Shown: positions 1-8,456 of the stretch, piece by piece
Layout: every line of letters starts with the position of its first letter
Numbering within the stretch: the first letter of the stretch is position 1
Assembly (NCBI GenBank): GCA_002385475.1
Contig: DGDO01000123.1
Span: forward strand, 26,727 to 56,760
From: Candidatus Sordicultor fermentans
Lineage (GTDB): Bacteria > Atribacterota > Atribacteria > Atribacterales > Caldatribacteriaceae
Length of the DNA stretch: 30,034 nt
Direction of reading: 5' to 3'
Made by a program: the position numbers and the translations under genes
Notes under the pieces: generated by a model
Databases searched by the model: none
Told to the model about the DNA's origin: nothing
The model's input: only the letters and a program-made list of their open reading frames with translations

Positions 1-211
1 CTTAAAAATTGCCGGGGTGACGAAGAGGTGGGAATCCAAATGCTTTAAATACTGTGGACCCCTGATAAATATACTCAGGGGTGACGACCTCCTTTTCCGT
101 CATTCCCGAAATCTTCAATCGGGAATCCATATGCATTTAAAAACCATGATGGACCCCGGCTTAAAAATTGCCGGGGTAACGAATAAGGGTGACAGAAACA
201 TTCAAGAATGA
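1..211. repeat. Tandem palindromic intergenic repeat
   Basis: Two units and the tail of a third lie here. A full unit (about 98-184) holds a first inverted pair, CGTCATTCCCGA at 98-109 with TCGGGAATCCA at 119-129, then an AT-rich spacer, then a second stem CCCCGGC at 154-160 with GCCGGGG at 170-176 and a GTAACGA tail. The preceding unit (about 30-87) keeps GGAATCCA and has CCCCTGA at 59-65 pairing with TCAGGGG at 75-81, followed by GTGACGA. Bases 1-23 match the end of a further unit. A segment at 187-210 is nearly the reverse complement of 6224-6245. This looks like a dispersed palindromic family of the REP or MITE kind; no protein is encoded. Confidence 0.7.
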
Positions 212-440
212 GAAGAAGAGATAAGGGGATGATAGAAGAGGCATTCAGGAATGAAGACCAAAGGGTAGCAGAGGAGAGATTTGAGAAGGAGTCACACTCG
301 CTCTAATTCCCTTTCTTCAAAGACAAGGAAAAAAGAGGTTTCTCTCCAGGAAAAGGGGAAAAAGATTCAAAGACGAGGAGGAAGAAGCAGGTTGTATCCT
401 ATATCGGGCGAGAAACCTGGATTACAAGTACGTTCAAAAG
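212..440. other. Intergenic, no feature recognised
   Basis: Purine-rich sequence between the repeat block and the end of the c-di-GMP enzyme gene. Short open frames here have low-complexity Lys/Arg/Ser composition and look non-coding. No terminator with a clear T-run was seen for the gene ending at 441. Confidence 0.4.
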
Positions 441-2657
441 TTATAAACAGTCTGAGTTGGTTTTCCTGAGTTGAATAAGAAGGAGAAGAACCTCCACCAG
501 TTCTGGGTCAAACTGAGTGCCAGCGCTTCGCTTCAATTCGGCGACGATATCCTCTTGAGACATTGCTTTTTTGTAGGGTCGGCCATAACGCATCACTTCA
601 TACGCATCGGCAAGAGCAATAATACGGGCTAAAAGAGGAATTTCCTCTTTCTCTAACCCCCGGGGGTAGCCACTACCATCCCACCACTCGTGGTGGGACC
701 AAATTTCTTCGGCTACGTGGGCAAATTCTGGTGTAGCGCGAACTATGCGGTATCCAGATTCAGAGTGTTTCTTTATGAGTTCCCATTCCTCTGGAAGAAG
801 AGGACCTGTTTTTTTCAAAATTTCCTCTGGAAGGGTTATTTTCCCAATATCGTGCAACATGATGGCTAATTTCAATCGGTTTACTTCAGTATCGGGAAGC
901 TGGATTCTTTCAGCAATGGCCAGTCCCACTTTTTGCATACGCTGGGTGTGCAGTTGAGTCTCATAACTTTTAGTCTCTAATGTATTGAGTAAGGCGTTAA
1001 TGATAGCGCTGCGGGAACTTCTGGTTTCGGCCAGTTTCTGCCGGTACATTTCGTCTTCGGCTCTTCGGAGAACCTCAGTAAGACTTTCTTCTCTGCTTTC
1101 CTTAGTGGCAAGGCCCAGAGCTAAAGAAAGGGGTACTTCCTCTACAAATACCCCTTTTGCTTTGCTTCTTATTTTCTGACAGACTTTTTGAGCCTCTTCC
1201 CGGGAGGTTTCTGGTAGAAGTATAACAAACTCATCACCCCCAAAGCGGGCTATAACATCCTGTTCCCGGCAGGAAGCTTTCAAAACCTGTGCCGCACATC
1301 GCAGGAGTTCATCACCACGCTCATGTCCGTAAGTGTCGTTGACCAGTTTTAACCCGTTAACATCTACCATGATGACGCTTATGGGAAGCTGTGTTGCAAT
1401 ATCCAGCCTTTCTATCTCTTTCTCCAGGAAATTTCGGCTATGTACGCCGGTCAGTTTATCATGGAAGTTCAGATAGCGAAGTTCTTCTTCCATTTTCCGA
1501 CTTTCGGTGATATCGATACCTGCACTGAGAACTGCCACAATGCAATTTTCATCGTCTCTCAAGAGAGCGTTATGCCAGGCAATCAGTCTTTCCTCTCCAC
1601 TTCGGGTCACAACGGGGTTTTCGATGTGTCCCACCGTTTCATTTTCTCCGGCCATCAATCGGGCAAAAGCATTTTTCACTTCCTCCTGTACCCGAGTCGG
1701 GACGCAGACATCAAACCAGTTCTTTCCCACTAATTCTTCTTGAGTATACCCCAGAACTTCTGCCCCTTTGCGGTTTAGCAAGGTCACCTCAGCCTGAGGA
1801 TTAAGAATGAGGAAAATAACATCGGCGGTATCCAGGTATTTCTGGGCTAAGTCGCGTTCTTTCCGAAGCTCTCGTTCTACTTCCTTATACTTGGTGATAT
1901 CGATGGAGTAATGAAGATAGATATCGCTACCCAGAGGAACCCATCCGGTTTCCAGAATTCTTCCTTTAAGCTCTACTTCCTCCACTATGGCCTCCTGGCG
2001 CTCGAGAGCCTCATCTCCCCTGCAGTAAAGGCAGTGGGCATCGGGGGGTAGGACACCACTTTTTTCAAACTCTAACTTTTGAGATGCAGAGAGGGTATCT
2101 GTCCCATGGAAAGAAAGCCAGCATATATCCCCTACTTTTGATCCTGCAAAAGATTCTGTGGCCTTGTTTTGAGCCAGAATGCGCCGCTCTCGATTGATAA
2201 GGGAGGCAGGATAGGGAATACCATCCAGTAGTTTCTGGTAAAATTCTTCAGCCTCTTTGAGGTCTGTAATATCGCGACCGACTCCTACTACTTCTTCGAT
2301 GGAGCCTTCTTCATTTTTGATGGGAGAAAGAGAGATCTGGAAATATCGTCGCTCCCCGTTCACGAGAATCGACCATTCATACACCACCGATTCACCCCGG
2401 AAAGCCTTTTCACTGGCCTCTCGGTGAGCTAGGGAATCTTCTTCACCAAAAATATCCTGAACACTTCTTCCCAGAAAATCCTCGGGGGCAAGATGGTGCC
2501 GCTCCAGCCACTGACCATACACTCCGGTGCAGCGCTGTGCTTTATCCAGGGTGAAGACGATATCTTGAACTGAAGAGAGGATGGTTCGATAGCGTGTTTC
2601 GCGTTTCTCGAGCTCCTGTGTCAGTAGATGCTCATTCATCGTATCTGGTAGCGCCAT
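441..2657 (-). CDS. PAS-GGDEF-HD-GYP cyclic-di-GMP enzyme
   Basis: Soluble multidomain signalling protein of about 738 residues. Three PAS-like segments fill the first half; the first and third end in the typical DITDLKEAEE and DITESRKMEE linkers, and the second carries a CLYC pair. A GGDEF domain follows with an intact RFGGDEF catalytic loop and an RxxD product-inhibition site (REQD) five residues before it. The C-terminus is an HD-GYP domain with MLHDIGKI and WDGSGYPRG, the phosphodiesterase signature. The protein could therefore both make and break c-di-GMP. The open frame runs back to a TTG at 2690, but that start has no ribosome binding site and lies inside a decayed PAS tail. ATG at 2657 or 2639 is more likely; neither has a strong Shine-Dalgarno, so the start is uncertain. 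No membrane segment is visible. Confidence 0.9.
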   Translation of the reverse strand: MALPDTMNEHLLTQELEKRETRYRTILSSVQDIVFTLDKAQRCTGVYGQWLERHHLAPEDFLGRSVQDIFGEEDSLAHREASEKAFRGESVVYEWSILVNGERRYFQISLSPIKNEEGSIEEVVGVGRDITDLKEAEEFYQKLLDGIPYPASLINRERRILAQNKATESFAGSKVGDICWLSFHGTDTLSASQKLEFEKSGVLPPDAHCLYCRGDEALERQEAIVEEVELKGRILETGWVPLGSDIYLHYSIDITKYKEVERELRKERDLAQKYLDTADVIFLILNPQAEVTLLNRKGAEVLGYTQEELVGKNWFDVCVPTRVQEEVKNAFARLMAGENETVGHIENPVVTRSGEERLIAWHNALLRDDENCIVAVLSAGIDITESRKMEEELRYLNFHDKLTGVHSRNFLEKEIERLDIATQLPISVIMVDVNGLKLVNDTYGHERGDELLRCAAQVLKASCREQDVIARFGGDEFVILLPETSREEAQKVCQKIRSKAKGVFVEEVPLSLALGLATKESREESLTEVLRRAEDEMYRQKLAETRSSRSAIINALLNTLETKSYETQLHTQRMQKVGLAIAERIQLPDTEVNRLKLAIMLHDIGKITLPEEILKKTGPLLPEEWELIKKHSESGYRIVRATPEFAHVAEEIWSHHEWWDGSGYPRGLEKEEIPLLARIIALADAYEVMRYGRPYKKAMSQEDIVAELKRSAGTQFDPELVEVLLLLIQLRKTNSDCL

Positions 2658-3060
2658 CACCGACTCTGGATGTTTCCTTGAGGACCACAAGGGGAACTGG
2701 TTGAACTGGTAATCTGGTATTCAGTTTTATATCTGGAAATGAACACGATATTACCACTGACCTTCCTGGTCATCCCGTTTTTAAAAACTTGCTCTATTGG
2801 ATTAAAAACTCTCCCTTGAGAGTGAACATTAGCGATATGAAAAACCTCCTCAGTAATTTTATCATATGATTCTCTGGGAATCTATCCGGTCAACATTTCT
2901 ACTACAGATTCCTGTACATTACCTGACTCTCCGTATCAGTAGAAATCACTCATCCACCGGGGAATGAAAGGTGGGTTGCCACTTTTACTTTCTTTTTCTC
3001 TTACCACATCCAGAGATTTTTGTAGTATCTCCTCTTCGGAATATTGTGAAATATGGCCGC
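2658..3060 (-). pseudogene. Decayed PAS region upstream of the c-di-GMP enzyme
   Basis: The minus strand of this gap reads as protein with stops. Working downstream, one frame gives SQYSEEEILQKSLDVVRE, like a PAS GYSxEEILGKS segment. It continues through two in-frame stops to NPIEQVFKNG, GNIVFISRYKTEYQIT and a tail. That pattern (NPVE.VL..G, N..LI..DGTEYPI) is the usual PAS core in sensor kinases and GGDEF proteins. One frame change near 2690 then joins it to SVMALPDTMNE, which matches the end of a PAS domain and leads into the intact ELEKRETRYR linker. The ancestral protein was therefore longer. What is seen is the frame continuity; the family call is from memory of PAS patterns. Confidence 0.6.
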
Positions 3061-3278
3061 AAAGAGGCCGGTGTTACCTTATAAAAAAGGGAAAGTTCCC
3101 TGGTCTATGACATGTTTGCGATGATAAATGGGGAAAGAGAGATTACCCCAGCTGCTTATTACAAATACAGAAGAAGAGAGGAATATTTTTCTAATCACCA
3201 ATCAATTTCCAACCGGGGGTCTCGAATGATGACGGGTGAGATACAAGATAGTTTTTATCAATTACTTTTAAAATATTC

Positions 3279-3308
3279 TCGACCGGGCAATAAAAAGCAT
3301 GGTATGAT
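3279..3308 (+). promoter_or_regulatory. Possible sigma-70 promoter for malQ-mutM
   Basis: TCGACC at 3279-3284 and TATGAT at 3303-3308 are separated by 18 bases, just upstream of the AAGGAGA ribosome binding site of malQ. The -35 match is only moderate. Confidence 0.4.
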
Positions 3309-3327
3309 ATTGCAAGGAGAAGTGAGT

Positions 3328-5337
3328 ATGGAAAACTGGGAAGAAAAAGTAAAAAGACTTTCTCACCTTTCAGGAATTCAGCTATATTACTACGATATCA
3401 AGGGCAAAAAAGTGGAAGCTTCCCTTACTACCCTTATTTCTCTCTTGCAAGTAATGGGAATAGAGGATTTGTCCGAAACAGGGTTAGAAGAGAAAATAAG
3501 AGAAAAAGAAGAAGAAAAAAATAACCCCTTTCCTCCTGTTGTGGTAACCAGTGAAAGAAAACTTCGCTTTGGCCCTCTTTCTCCTCAGAAAGTGGTTTTG
3601 ATGGTAAAAGGAGAAAAAGGTGAAGAATGGAGAGAAGAGTTTAACATAGAGGAGCATTCCTTTTTAGAGTGGGATTTTCCTCCTTCTATGGAATGGGGAT
3701 ACTATGAGCTCACTTTTCTTCCGGGAGAAAAAGAAGTGGTACATCCTGTTTTTTTAGTTTTTTCTCCCGGTAGTTGTTTTCTCCCTTCTCATAAAATATG
3801 GGGCATTCAGGTTCCGGTTTTTTCCCTTGCTACTCTAAAAAGCCAGGGTATTGGAGACTGGAGAGATTTACTGCTTGTAGAGGATAAGTTAAAAAAGGCA
3901 GGGGGAGAATTTCTGGGTGTCTTGCCTCTCCATCTTACTGAAAATCGCTCTCCCCACGGTATTAGCCCTTATCTACCTTTGGACCGATTGCTCTGGAACC
4001 CCATTTATCTTTCTCTTGAGGAGGTAGCGTCTTTTCTGGGATATGAAGAAAGTAAGAAATATTTAGATGAGCTTTCTCCTCTTTTTTCCTCTTTCTCCCC
4101 AGAAAAAGAGATAGATTATGACGGAGTATGGTCGCTAAAGCAAAAATTCCTGCGCCAGACTTTCGGCCTGTTTTGGGAAAGAAGAAATGAAGATCCCCGC
4201 TTTTTAGAGTTGGAATCTTTTTTTCAGGAAGAGAGAATAAAATGGGCTTCTTTCTTTTATGCCTTTGCTGAAGTTCATGGTTTAAATTGGAGAAATTGGC
4301 CCTCTCCCTACCGATATAAAGAAAAAAAGGCCGTAGAAGATTATATTCAGGCTCACCGGGAAGAGGTGCTATATCATGCTTATCTTCAATGGTTGATGGA
4401 AAAATTTCTCTCTTCCGGTTCTTTTTTGGGGTTCGATTTACCAGTGGGAGCCTCGGCGGGAGGGAGTGAGTGTTTCTTAGAAGAAGATTGTTTTGCTTTT
4501 CAAGCTTCCCTGGGAGCTCCGCCTGATGATTTTGCTCCGGCAGGGCAAAACTGGGGATTTCCTCCTCCCTTTCCCGAAAAAGAGAGAAAAAACGGCTATC
4601 GGCATTTTATTGCCCTCATTCGTAAAAATATGCAATTTGCTCGCTATCTCCGGGTAGACCATATCCTGGGGTGGCAGCGTCTTTACTGGATTCCCGAAGG
4701 GAGCGAGGCTCGGGAAGGAGCGTACGTCGAGAATTTTCTTCCTGATTTACTGGGGATTTTAGCTTTAGAAAGTATGCGGAATGAAGTAACAGTAATTGGA
4801 GAAGACCTGGGAACTGTTGACCCTCTTTTAAAAGAGAGTCTGCACAAGTTTCAGGTGCTTTCTACCCGGGTGTTTTATTTTGAAAAAGACGCAGAGGGTT
4901 TCCCTCTTTCTCCTTCGCAATACCCCCCTCTTTCTCTTGCCACTTTTAACACCCATGACCTTCCTCCTCTGGTTTCCTTCTGGGAAGGTGAGGATATTTT
5001 GCTCCGGGAAAAAGTAGGGATGTATGGAGAAGAGGAAGTCCGGGTGTATCTGGGAGAAAGGGAAGAATTTTGCAAAAAAGTGCTTCAAAAGCTTTCCCAG
5101 TGGGGATTATGGGAAGAAGGAGGGAGCCTGTGGGAGGCATTGCTGCGCTTTTTGGCTCTCACTCCTTCCTTGATCAAAGTGGTGGGGTTAAACGATGTTT
5201 TAGGAGAGAAGAGAATGATTAATCTTCCAGGAACTGTTGATGAATATCCCAACTGGAGACTCCGCCTGCCCATCCAGGAAACTAATCTCGAGGAAGCTCT
5301 GTGTCAGATAGGGAGAATTATGAAAGGAGGAGGATAA
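3328..5337 (+). CDS. malQ: 4-alpha-glucanotransferase (GH77, amylomaltase)
   Basis: Cytoplasmic glycoside hydrolase family 77 enzyme that transfers alpha-1,4-glucan chains between malto-oligosaccharides. Hallmarks in order are HGISPYLPLDRLLWNPIYLS, a catalytic-nucleophile segment RVDHILGW, the acid/base segment VIGEDLGTVDP and FNTHDLPPLVSF near the third catalytic acid. At about 669 residues it is the longer form, with an N-terminal extension before the barrel. The frame stays open to an ATG at 3112, but the ATG at 3328 has a strong AAGGAGA site seven bases upstream and the extra 72 residues look non-coding. The stop is one base before mutM, so the two genes form an operon and are probably translationally coupled. 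No other glycogen or maltose genes are in view. Confidence 0.93.
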   Translation: MENWEEKVKRLSHLSGIQLYYYDIKGKKVEASLTTLISLLQVMGIEDLSETGLEEKIREKEEEKNNPFPPVVVTSERKLRFGPLSPQKVVLMVKGEKGEEWREEFNIEEHSFLEWDFPPSMEWGYYELTFLPGEKEVVHPVFLVFSPGSCFLPSHKIWGIQVPVFSLATLKSQGIGDWRDLLLVEDKLKKAGGEFLGVLPLHLTENRSPHGISPYLPLDRLLWNPIYLSLEEVASFLGYEESKKYLDELSPLFSSFSPEKEIDYDGVWSLKQKFLRQTFGLFWERRNEDPRFLELESFFQEERIKWASFFYAFAEVHGLNWRNWPSPYRYKEKKAVEDYIQAHREEVLYHAYLQWLMEKFLSSGSFLGFDLPVGASAGGSECFLEEDCFAFQASLGAPPDDFAPAGQNWGFPPPFPEKERKNGYRHFIALIRKNMQFARYLRVDHILGWQRLYWIPEGSEAREGAYVENFLPDLLGILALESMRNEVTVIGEDLGTVDPLLKESLHKFQVLSTRVFYFEKDAEGFPLSPSQYPPLSLATFNTHDLPPLVSFWEGEDILLREKVGMYGEEEVRVYLGEREEFCKKVLQKLSQWGLWEEGGSLWEALLRFLALTPSLIKVVGLNDVLGEKRMINLPGTVDEYPNWRLRLPIQETNLEEALCQIGRIMKGGG

Positions 5338-5338
5338 G

Positions 5339-6136
5339 ATGCCTGAACTTCCTGAGGTGGAAGTAATAAGGAGAGAATTGAAAGAAAAAATTGAGGAAAG
5401 CCGCATTCTCTTTGTCCGGGTGGAGGATTCTCAATTTTATCTTCCCTCTGATATGATTTTAGGGAAAAAAATAAACAAGTTAGAGCGGAAAGGGAAAAAT
5501 TTGTTTTTAGTTCTGGAAGATGAGAGCTCTATATTTTTTCATCTGGGAATGACAGGAAGATTGCTTTTCTCTTCCAGAGAAGAACCTTTTCCCTATCTTA
5601 AGGTTCTTTTAGGTTTATCTTCTGGCTTTCTCTCCTTAACCGATCAGCGGAAATTGGGAAAAGTAGCATTGCTAACCAGAGAAGAAACAGAAGAACTTTT
5701 ACGCCAGGTGGGGATAGACCCTTTGTCTCCTGAATATACCGAGGAAAATTTTGAAAAAGTTTTGAGCGGAAGAAAAATGAGGGTTAAAGACTTTCTCCTT
5801 TCTCAGCGCTACATTTCTGGTATAGGTAATATCTATGCTTCAGAAATTCTCTTTCGGAGCTCTATTCACCCCGAGAAAAGAACGAACGATTTGACACCAG
5901 AGGAAAAGAAAAAGCTGTTTATCACCATTCCTCAAGTTTTGAAAGAAGCCATTGCTCACCAGGGAACTACTATTCGGAATTACGTCCGCTCAGGGGGAGA
6001 GCAAGGAGAGTTCCAGAATTCATTGTTAGTCTATGGAAAGGAAGGAGAGCGGTGTCCCTGCTGTGGAGAAAAAATTGTGAGAAAAAAAATTGCCTCCCGC
6101 AGCACTTATTTTTGTCCTCGTTGTCAAATGGGCTAA
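5339..6136 (+). CDS. mutM: Formamidopyrimidine-DNA glycosylase
   Basis: Bifunctional glycosylase/AP lyase that removes 8-oxoguanine and formamidopyrimidines from DNA. The mature N-terminus PELPEVE gives catalytic Pro2 and Glu3. LERKGKNLFL carries the conserved lysine, the helix-two-turn-helix shows as GIGNIYASEILFRSSIHP, and the C-terminal zinc finger has CPCC and CPRC pairs close to the stop. Length of 265 residues is near the family norm. It starts one base after the malQ stop with the GGAGGAGG site inside the malQ tail. Coupling of a base-excision repair gene to malQ is incidental as far as I can tell. Confidence 0.95.
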   Translation: MPELPEVEVIRRELKEKIEESRILFVRVEDSQFYLPSDMILGKKINKLERKGKNLFLVLEDESSIFFHLGMTGRLLFSSREEPFPYLKVLLGLSSGFLSLTDQRKLGKVALLTREETEELLRQVGIDPLSPEYTEENFEKVLSGRKMRVKDFLLSQRYISGIGNIYASEILFRSSIHPEKRTNDLTPEEKKKLFITIPQVLKEAIAHQGTTIRNYVRSGGEQGEFQNSLLVYGKEGERCPCCGEKIVRKKIASRSTYFCPRCQMG

Positions 6137-6150
6137 AGAGGGGCATCATA

Positions 6151-6286
6151 GGTAATGAGGGGGAAACCCTGATAACCCCGATTATGGAAGGGGACGATTC
6201 CTCTGTTATTCCTTTCTTTTTCGTCATTCTTGAATGTTTCTATCAGGAATCCAAATTATAATGAGGGCAAAACCCTCTATTACCCC
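6151..6286. repeat. Second copy of the dispersed palindromic element
   Basis: CGTCATTCTTGA at 6222-6233 with TCAGGAATCCA at 6243-6253 repeats the GTCATTC..GGAATCCA theme of the left end. It is flanked on both sides by a related short hairpin: GGTAATGAGGG..CCCT..ATAACCCC near 6151-6179, and AATGAGGG..CCCTCTATTACCCC near 6259-6286 (GAGGG 6263-6267 with CCCTC 6273-6277). It may also end malQ-mutM transcription, although no clean T-run follows. The rest of the gap to 6394 shows nothing recognisable. Confidence 0.6.
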
Positions 6287-6394
6287 TGGAAAAAACGTAG
6301 AAATATAAAAAATACTACTGGTGGGAAAAGCATCTCTCAGTAGAAGTGTTAGATATATCAATATGAACCTTTTTGGAGTTTTAAGCCTGAGCAG

Positions 6395-6823
6395 TTAAGA
6401 AATTTTTAGCTTTTTCAGGCCCTCAAGGCAATATTTTAGTTCCCACCATTCACAATCCCGGCAAATCTCTTTTATATCCTCAAGCGTTATTCTTTCTTTT
6501 ACTCTCTTCCAGACTTCATCAGCCGATACTGAATCTCCGGCTTTGAATCCCAGTTTTTGCAGGCATTTTGTGTCCATAGCTGCAACTTCTACTTCAGAAA
6601 CATCACTTTTCAGGCATTTACCTTCTACGTTGTGAGAACAAGCAGCACAAATGGCATCACACTCCAGCACTAAAGTTATAAAGGAGGTAAAGTCAGAGCG
6701 TAGTTTTTTTGCTACTTCCTCCATATTAGACACAAATTTCTCACTATAGCCCAGCCCCCGAAACCCCAGTATACAAAGGAAATGATGAGGGCGAATATTC
6801 AAGGAATATATCAGCTCGTTCAT
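6395..6823 (-). CDS. DUF1284 cysteine-rich protein
   Basis: A 142-residue protein of the DUF1284 family, which is thought to bind an iron-sulfur cluster; its function is not established. Recognisable segments are the N-terminal IRPHHFLCILGFRGLGYS and the cysteine cluster CDAICAACSHN..GKC, followed by CRDCEWWELKYC near the end. The ATG at 6823 has a GAGAGG site nine bases upstream. It begins seven bases after the stop of a ruined bioY-like frame, so it was probably the last gene of a birA-bioY operon. It is the only member still intact. Confidence 0.85.
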   Translation of the reverse strand: MNELIYSLNIRPHHFLCILGFRGLGYSEKFVSNMEEVAKKLRSDFTSFITLVLECDAICAACSHNVEGKCLKSDVSEVEVAAMDTKCLQKLGFKAGDSVSADEVWKRVKERITLEDIKEICRDCEWWELKYCLEGLKKLKIS

Positions 6824-6830
6824 CTATTTT

Positions 6831-7276
6831 CTACCTCTCCATTATAAGTTTGTCCAGATTCCCTGCAGCTTTGGCGATAACTCTGGCTATATTACCAGTT
6901 ATAAAAGAAATAGTTCCCATGGTTAAAAATTGCGCAAAACCAACTGTTTTTCCTTTAAACAAACTCAACCAGAAATTGGCAAAGAGCATAAAATTAAATA
7001 GGGCAATATCATGCTTTTTTAGGAAATAACTCGCAGATAGGGTAGCGAAAATAAACCCTGTAAAGTAACCCGGTGGGGTCGGCGAGGATAGCAGTGCCTC
7101 CTTACCAACCGGTAAATCAGGGAAGGCGAGAGTGCCTGACCTGATTTATATAGCCAAGCTTATGCCTTTCCAACGAGTGCCCGCGGGGGAGTCTGACCGA
7201 GAAAGAAAAACCTCTATCTGGGCTAAAAGACCCACAATACAGGTAAAGCCAAAACTAAAGTGGTATGTTCAACCAT
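6831..7276 (-). pseudogene. Remnant of a BioY-like biotin transporter S component
   Basis: On the minus strand one frame stays almost continuously open from about 7245 to the TAG at 6831-6833. It reads LLAQIEVFLS early, GTLAFPDLPVGKEALLSSPT and PPGYFTGFIFATLSASYF in the middle, and FITGNIARVIAKAAG at the end. These follow the BioY order: AQI.IPL, GLPVF, GPTGGYLLGFI, and a C-terminal PFIPGDILK-like segment. An in-frame TAA lies at 7146-7148, a frame change separates the presumed ATG at 7274-7276, and about 30 residues of the usual middle seem to be missing. The ATG overlaps the end of the birA remnant. BioY binds biotin in ECF transporters. The assignment is by motif memory; another S component is possible. 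Confidence 0.55.
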
Positions 7277-7930
7277 GCTGCCATCTATAAAAATCATACC
7301 TCATTTTCTCATATATTTCTCCTCTGTGGCCATTATCGTTTTTCACCTTCCTTTTTAATTTTTCCAATAAGTGAATACAATCACCGGCAAATGTCCGGGT
7401 GAGAGAGCCATCGACTCTTTTTGTTATCGCTTCACCTGGTATTTATGCCTTTTTCCAGATTTACGAAATTTAGAGCATCGGTTTCAGCATTCATTTCTGC
7501 TAATATGCCACACACCTTCTTTTCTCCATTGAGAAATCGTTGGGCCATTTTGGCTCTGCGGCCAAACCGAAGAATTTTCTAATTTTAACCTTCTTCTCCC
7601 AGACCTTGAGACTCGGCAATTATTGTTGTTCCCTCTTTTATCCTCGGTGAGATGGTTTCCTTGTCCCATCTGTGGAGCTAACTTCCCGAAAGTAGTATAT
7701 CTTTTGCCCTAAACCAGGGAGCTCACAAGGAAGGAGTGAATCTGGTGATATCCTTTAGACAAATATTCTAATATAGAACCATCTTGTTTTAAATCACGAA
7801 TATGCTTTCAGATTGCAACTCCGGAGACATCCAGTTCTCCAGCTATCATTTACCCAGAAGCATAATGTCCACTTTTTCTAAGAGTTTTCAATATCTTTCC
7901 TTTTATTTGGTTAACTACATTGTGTTTTTT
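7269..7930 (-). pseudogene. birA: Remnant of biotin-protein ligase/repressor birA
   Basis: Three minus-strand frames together spell a BirA protein. The HTH part reads KGKILKTLRKSGHYASG, then MIAGELDVSGVAI, then KHIRDLKQDGSILEYLSKGY. TAA (7850-7852) and TGA (7808-7810, where family members have Trp in AIWKHI) interrupt it. After a frame change comes LGQKIYYFREVSST, then GTTIIAESQGLGEEG in another frame, then the hallmark KWPNDF at 7533-7550. NGEKKVCGILAEMNAETD and NLEKGINT follow (family: GKKVAGILxEM, GIGINVN). The tail includes FAGDCIHLLEKLKRK and ends at TGA 7269-7271. At least two stops and several frame changes make it inactive. BirA biotinylates acetyl-CoA carboxylase and represses biotin genes. 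Confidence 0.8.
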
Positions 7931-8103
7931 TGTCAAGGTCTTTCGGGTTTGTTCAAAAAATACCTCATAGTTTTAGAGAGTAGGTTTCTCCCGTCATCGC
8001 AAGCCCCAGGTCTTTCAATGTAAACTATTGATAAATTTGCTTATTTTGTACCCCAATATTTTATGAAATGTAAAATTATTTATAAAGCAGTCTCTTTGTA
8101 TTA
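7931..8103. other. Divergent gap between birA remnant and speD leader promoter
   Basis: On the minus strand a TTGACA lies near 7932-7937 and GTTAACC follows inside the start of the birA remnant, faintly like a BirA-box half-site. No complete operator can be shown. Nothing else is recognisable. Confidence 0.25.
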
Positions 8104-8131
8104 TTGACATACTCTCAATTAATTATATAAT
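8104..8131 (+). promoter_or_regulatory. Perfect-consensus sigma-70 promoter
   Basis: TTGACA at 8104-8109 and TATAAT at 8126-8131 are separated by 16 bases. Both hexamers match the consensus exactly, which is unusual for an ordinary gene and typical of strong RNA genes or attenuated leaders. The expected start point is near 8138. Confidence 0.8.
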
Positions 8132-8137
8132 AGGTAA

Positions 8138-8456
8138 GGTAATAAAAATTGCCAGGGGGTGGAAATCGAGGGCTAACTAAAAGGTGCTTTTTTGCGCCAT
8201 AATATCATTGTCCCTCCGCTAACACCCAGATTAGGGAAGCGCCCCTTCCCTAAGGGGGGAGTGTCCCCTGATTAATTTGTTTTCGGATAAGCTGATCCGA
8301 AAGGGGAGCACCTGATGAAAAGGGTTATTGGGCTTAGATTCTGGTTTCTAAGGATTTAATGGGACGTGGTCAGGGAAGCAAATATTTGTTTTCCTGACCA
8401 TCGCTTTTGTTAAAAATATCTATCCTCACTCAAATTGGTGGGGATAGATATTTTGT
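8138..8456 (+). ncRNA. Structured leader or small RNA upstream of speD
   Basis: The segment after the perfect promoter is not coding but is dense in inverted pairs. TTAGGGAAG..CTTCCCTAA lies at 8231-8252, GGGGA..TCCCC near 8256-8268 and TTCGGAT..ATCCGAA at 8282-8301. AGGTGCT near 8182-8188 can pair over distance with AGCACCT near 8308-8314, or locally with GCGCC. GTCCC at 8210-8214 matches GGGAC at 8361-8365. It ends in two terminator-like hairpins. I could not match it to 6S, SRP, RNase P, tmRNA, SAM or TPP RNAs by motif. It could be an attenuating leader of speD or a separate small RNA. Confidence 0.45.
8367..8407 (+). terminator. First leader hairpin
   Basis: TGGTCAGGGAAGCAAA and TTTGTTTTCCTGACCA form a long stem (8367-8400, with G-U pairs) followed by the weak run TCGCTTTTG. 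Confidence 0.6.

Noticed and set aside
3112..3327. N-terminal extension of malQ from ATG 3112
   Set aside because: No ribosome site, sequence unlike GH77 N-termini, and the ATG at 3328 has a strong AAGGAGA site with a promoter-like pair just upstream.
7077..7200. GC-richer stretch looking like a riboswitch or other structured RNA
   Set aside because: On the minus strand it is explained by the BioY-like reading frame, and no known RNA motif fits.
7808..7810. TGA in place of the conserved Trp in the BirA HTH, as possible UGA recoding
   Set aside because: TGA is used as a normal stop elsewhere in the window (speD, the exporter ATPase), and the BirA region also has TAA and frame changes.
7484..8023. 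Short ORFs at 7484-7669 (-) and 7802-8023 (+)
   Set aside because: They are pieces or antisense shadows of the birA remnant.
8210..8400. 6S, SRP, tmRNA, RNase P, SAM-I or TPP RNA in the speD leader
   Set aside because: Searched by eye for their conserved cores and found none. A covariance search is needed to decide.
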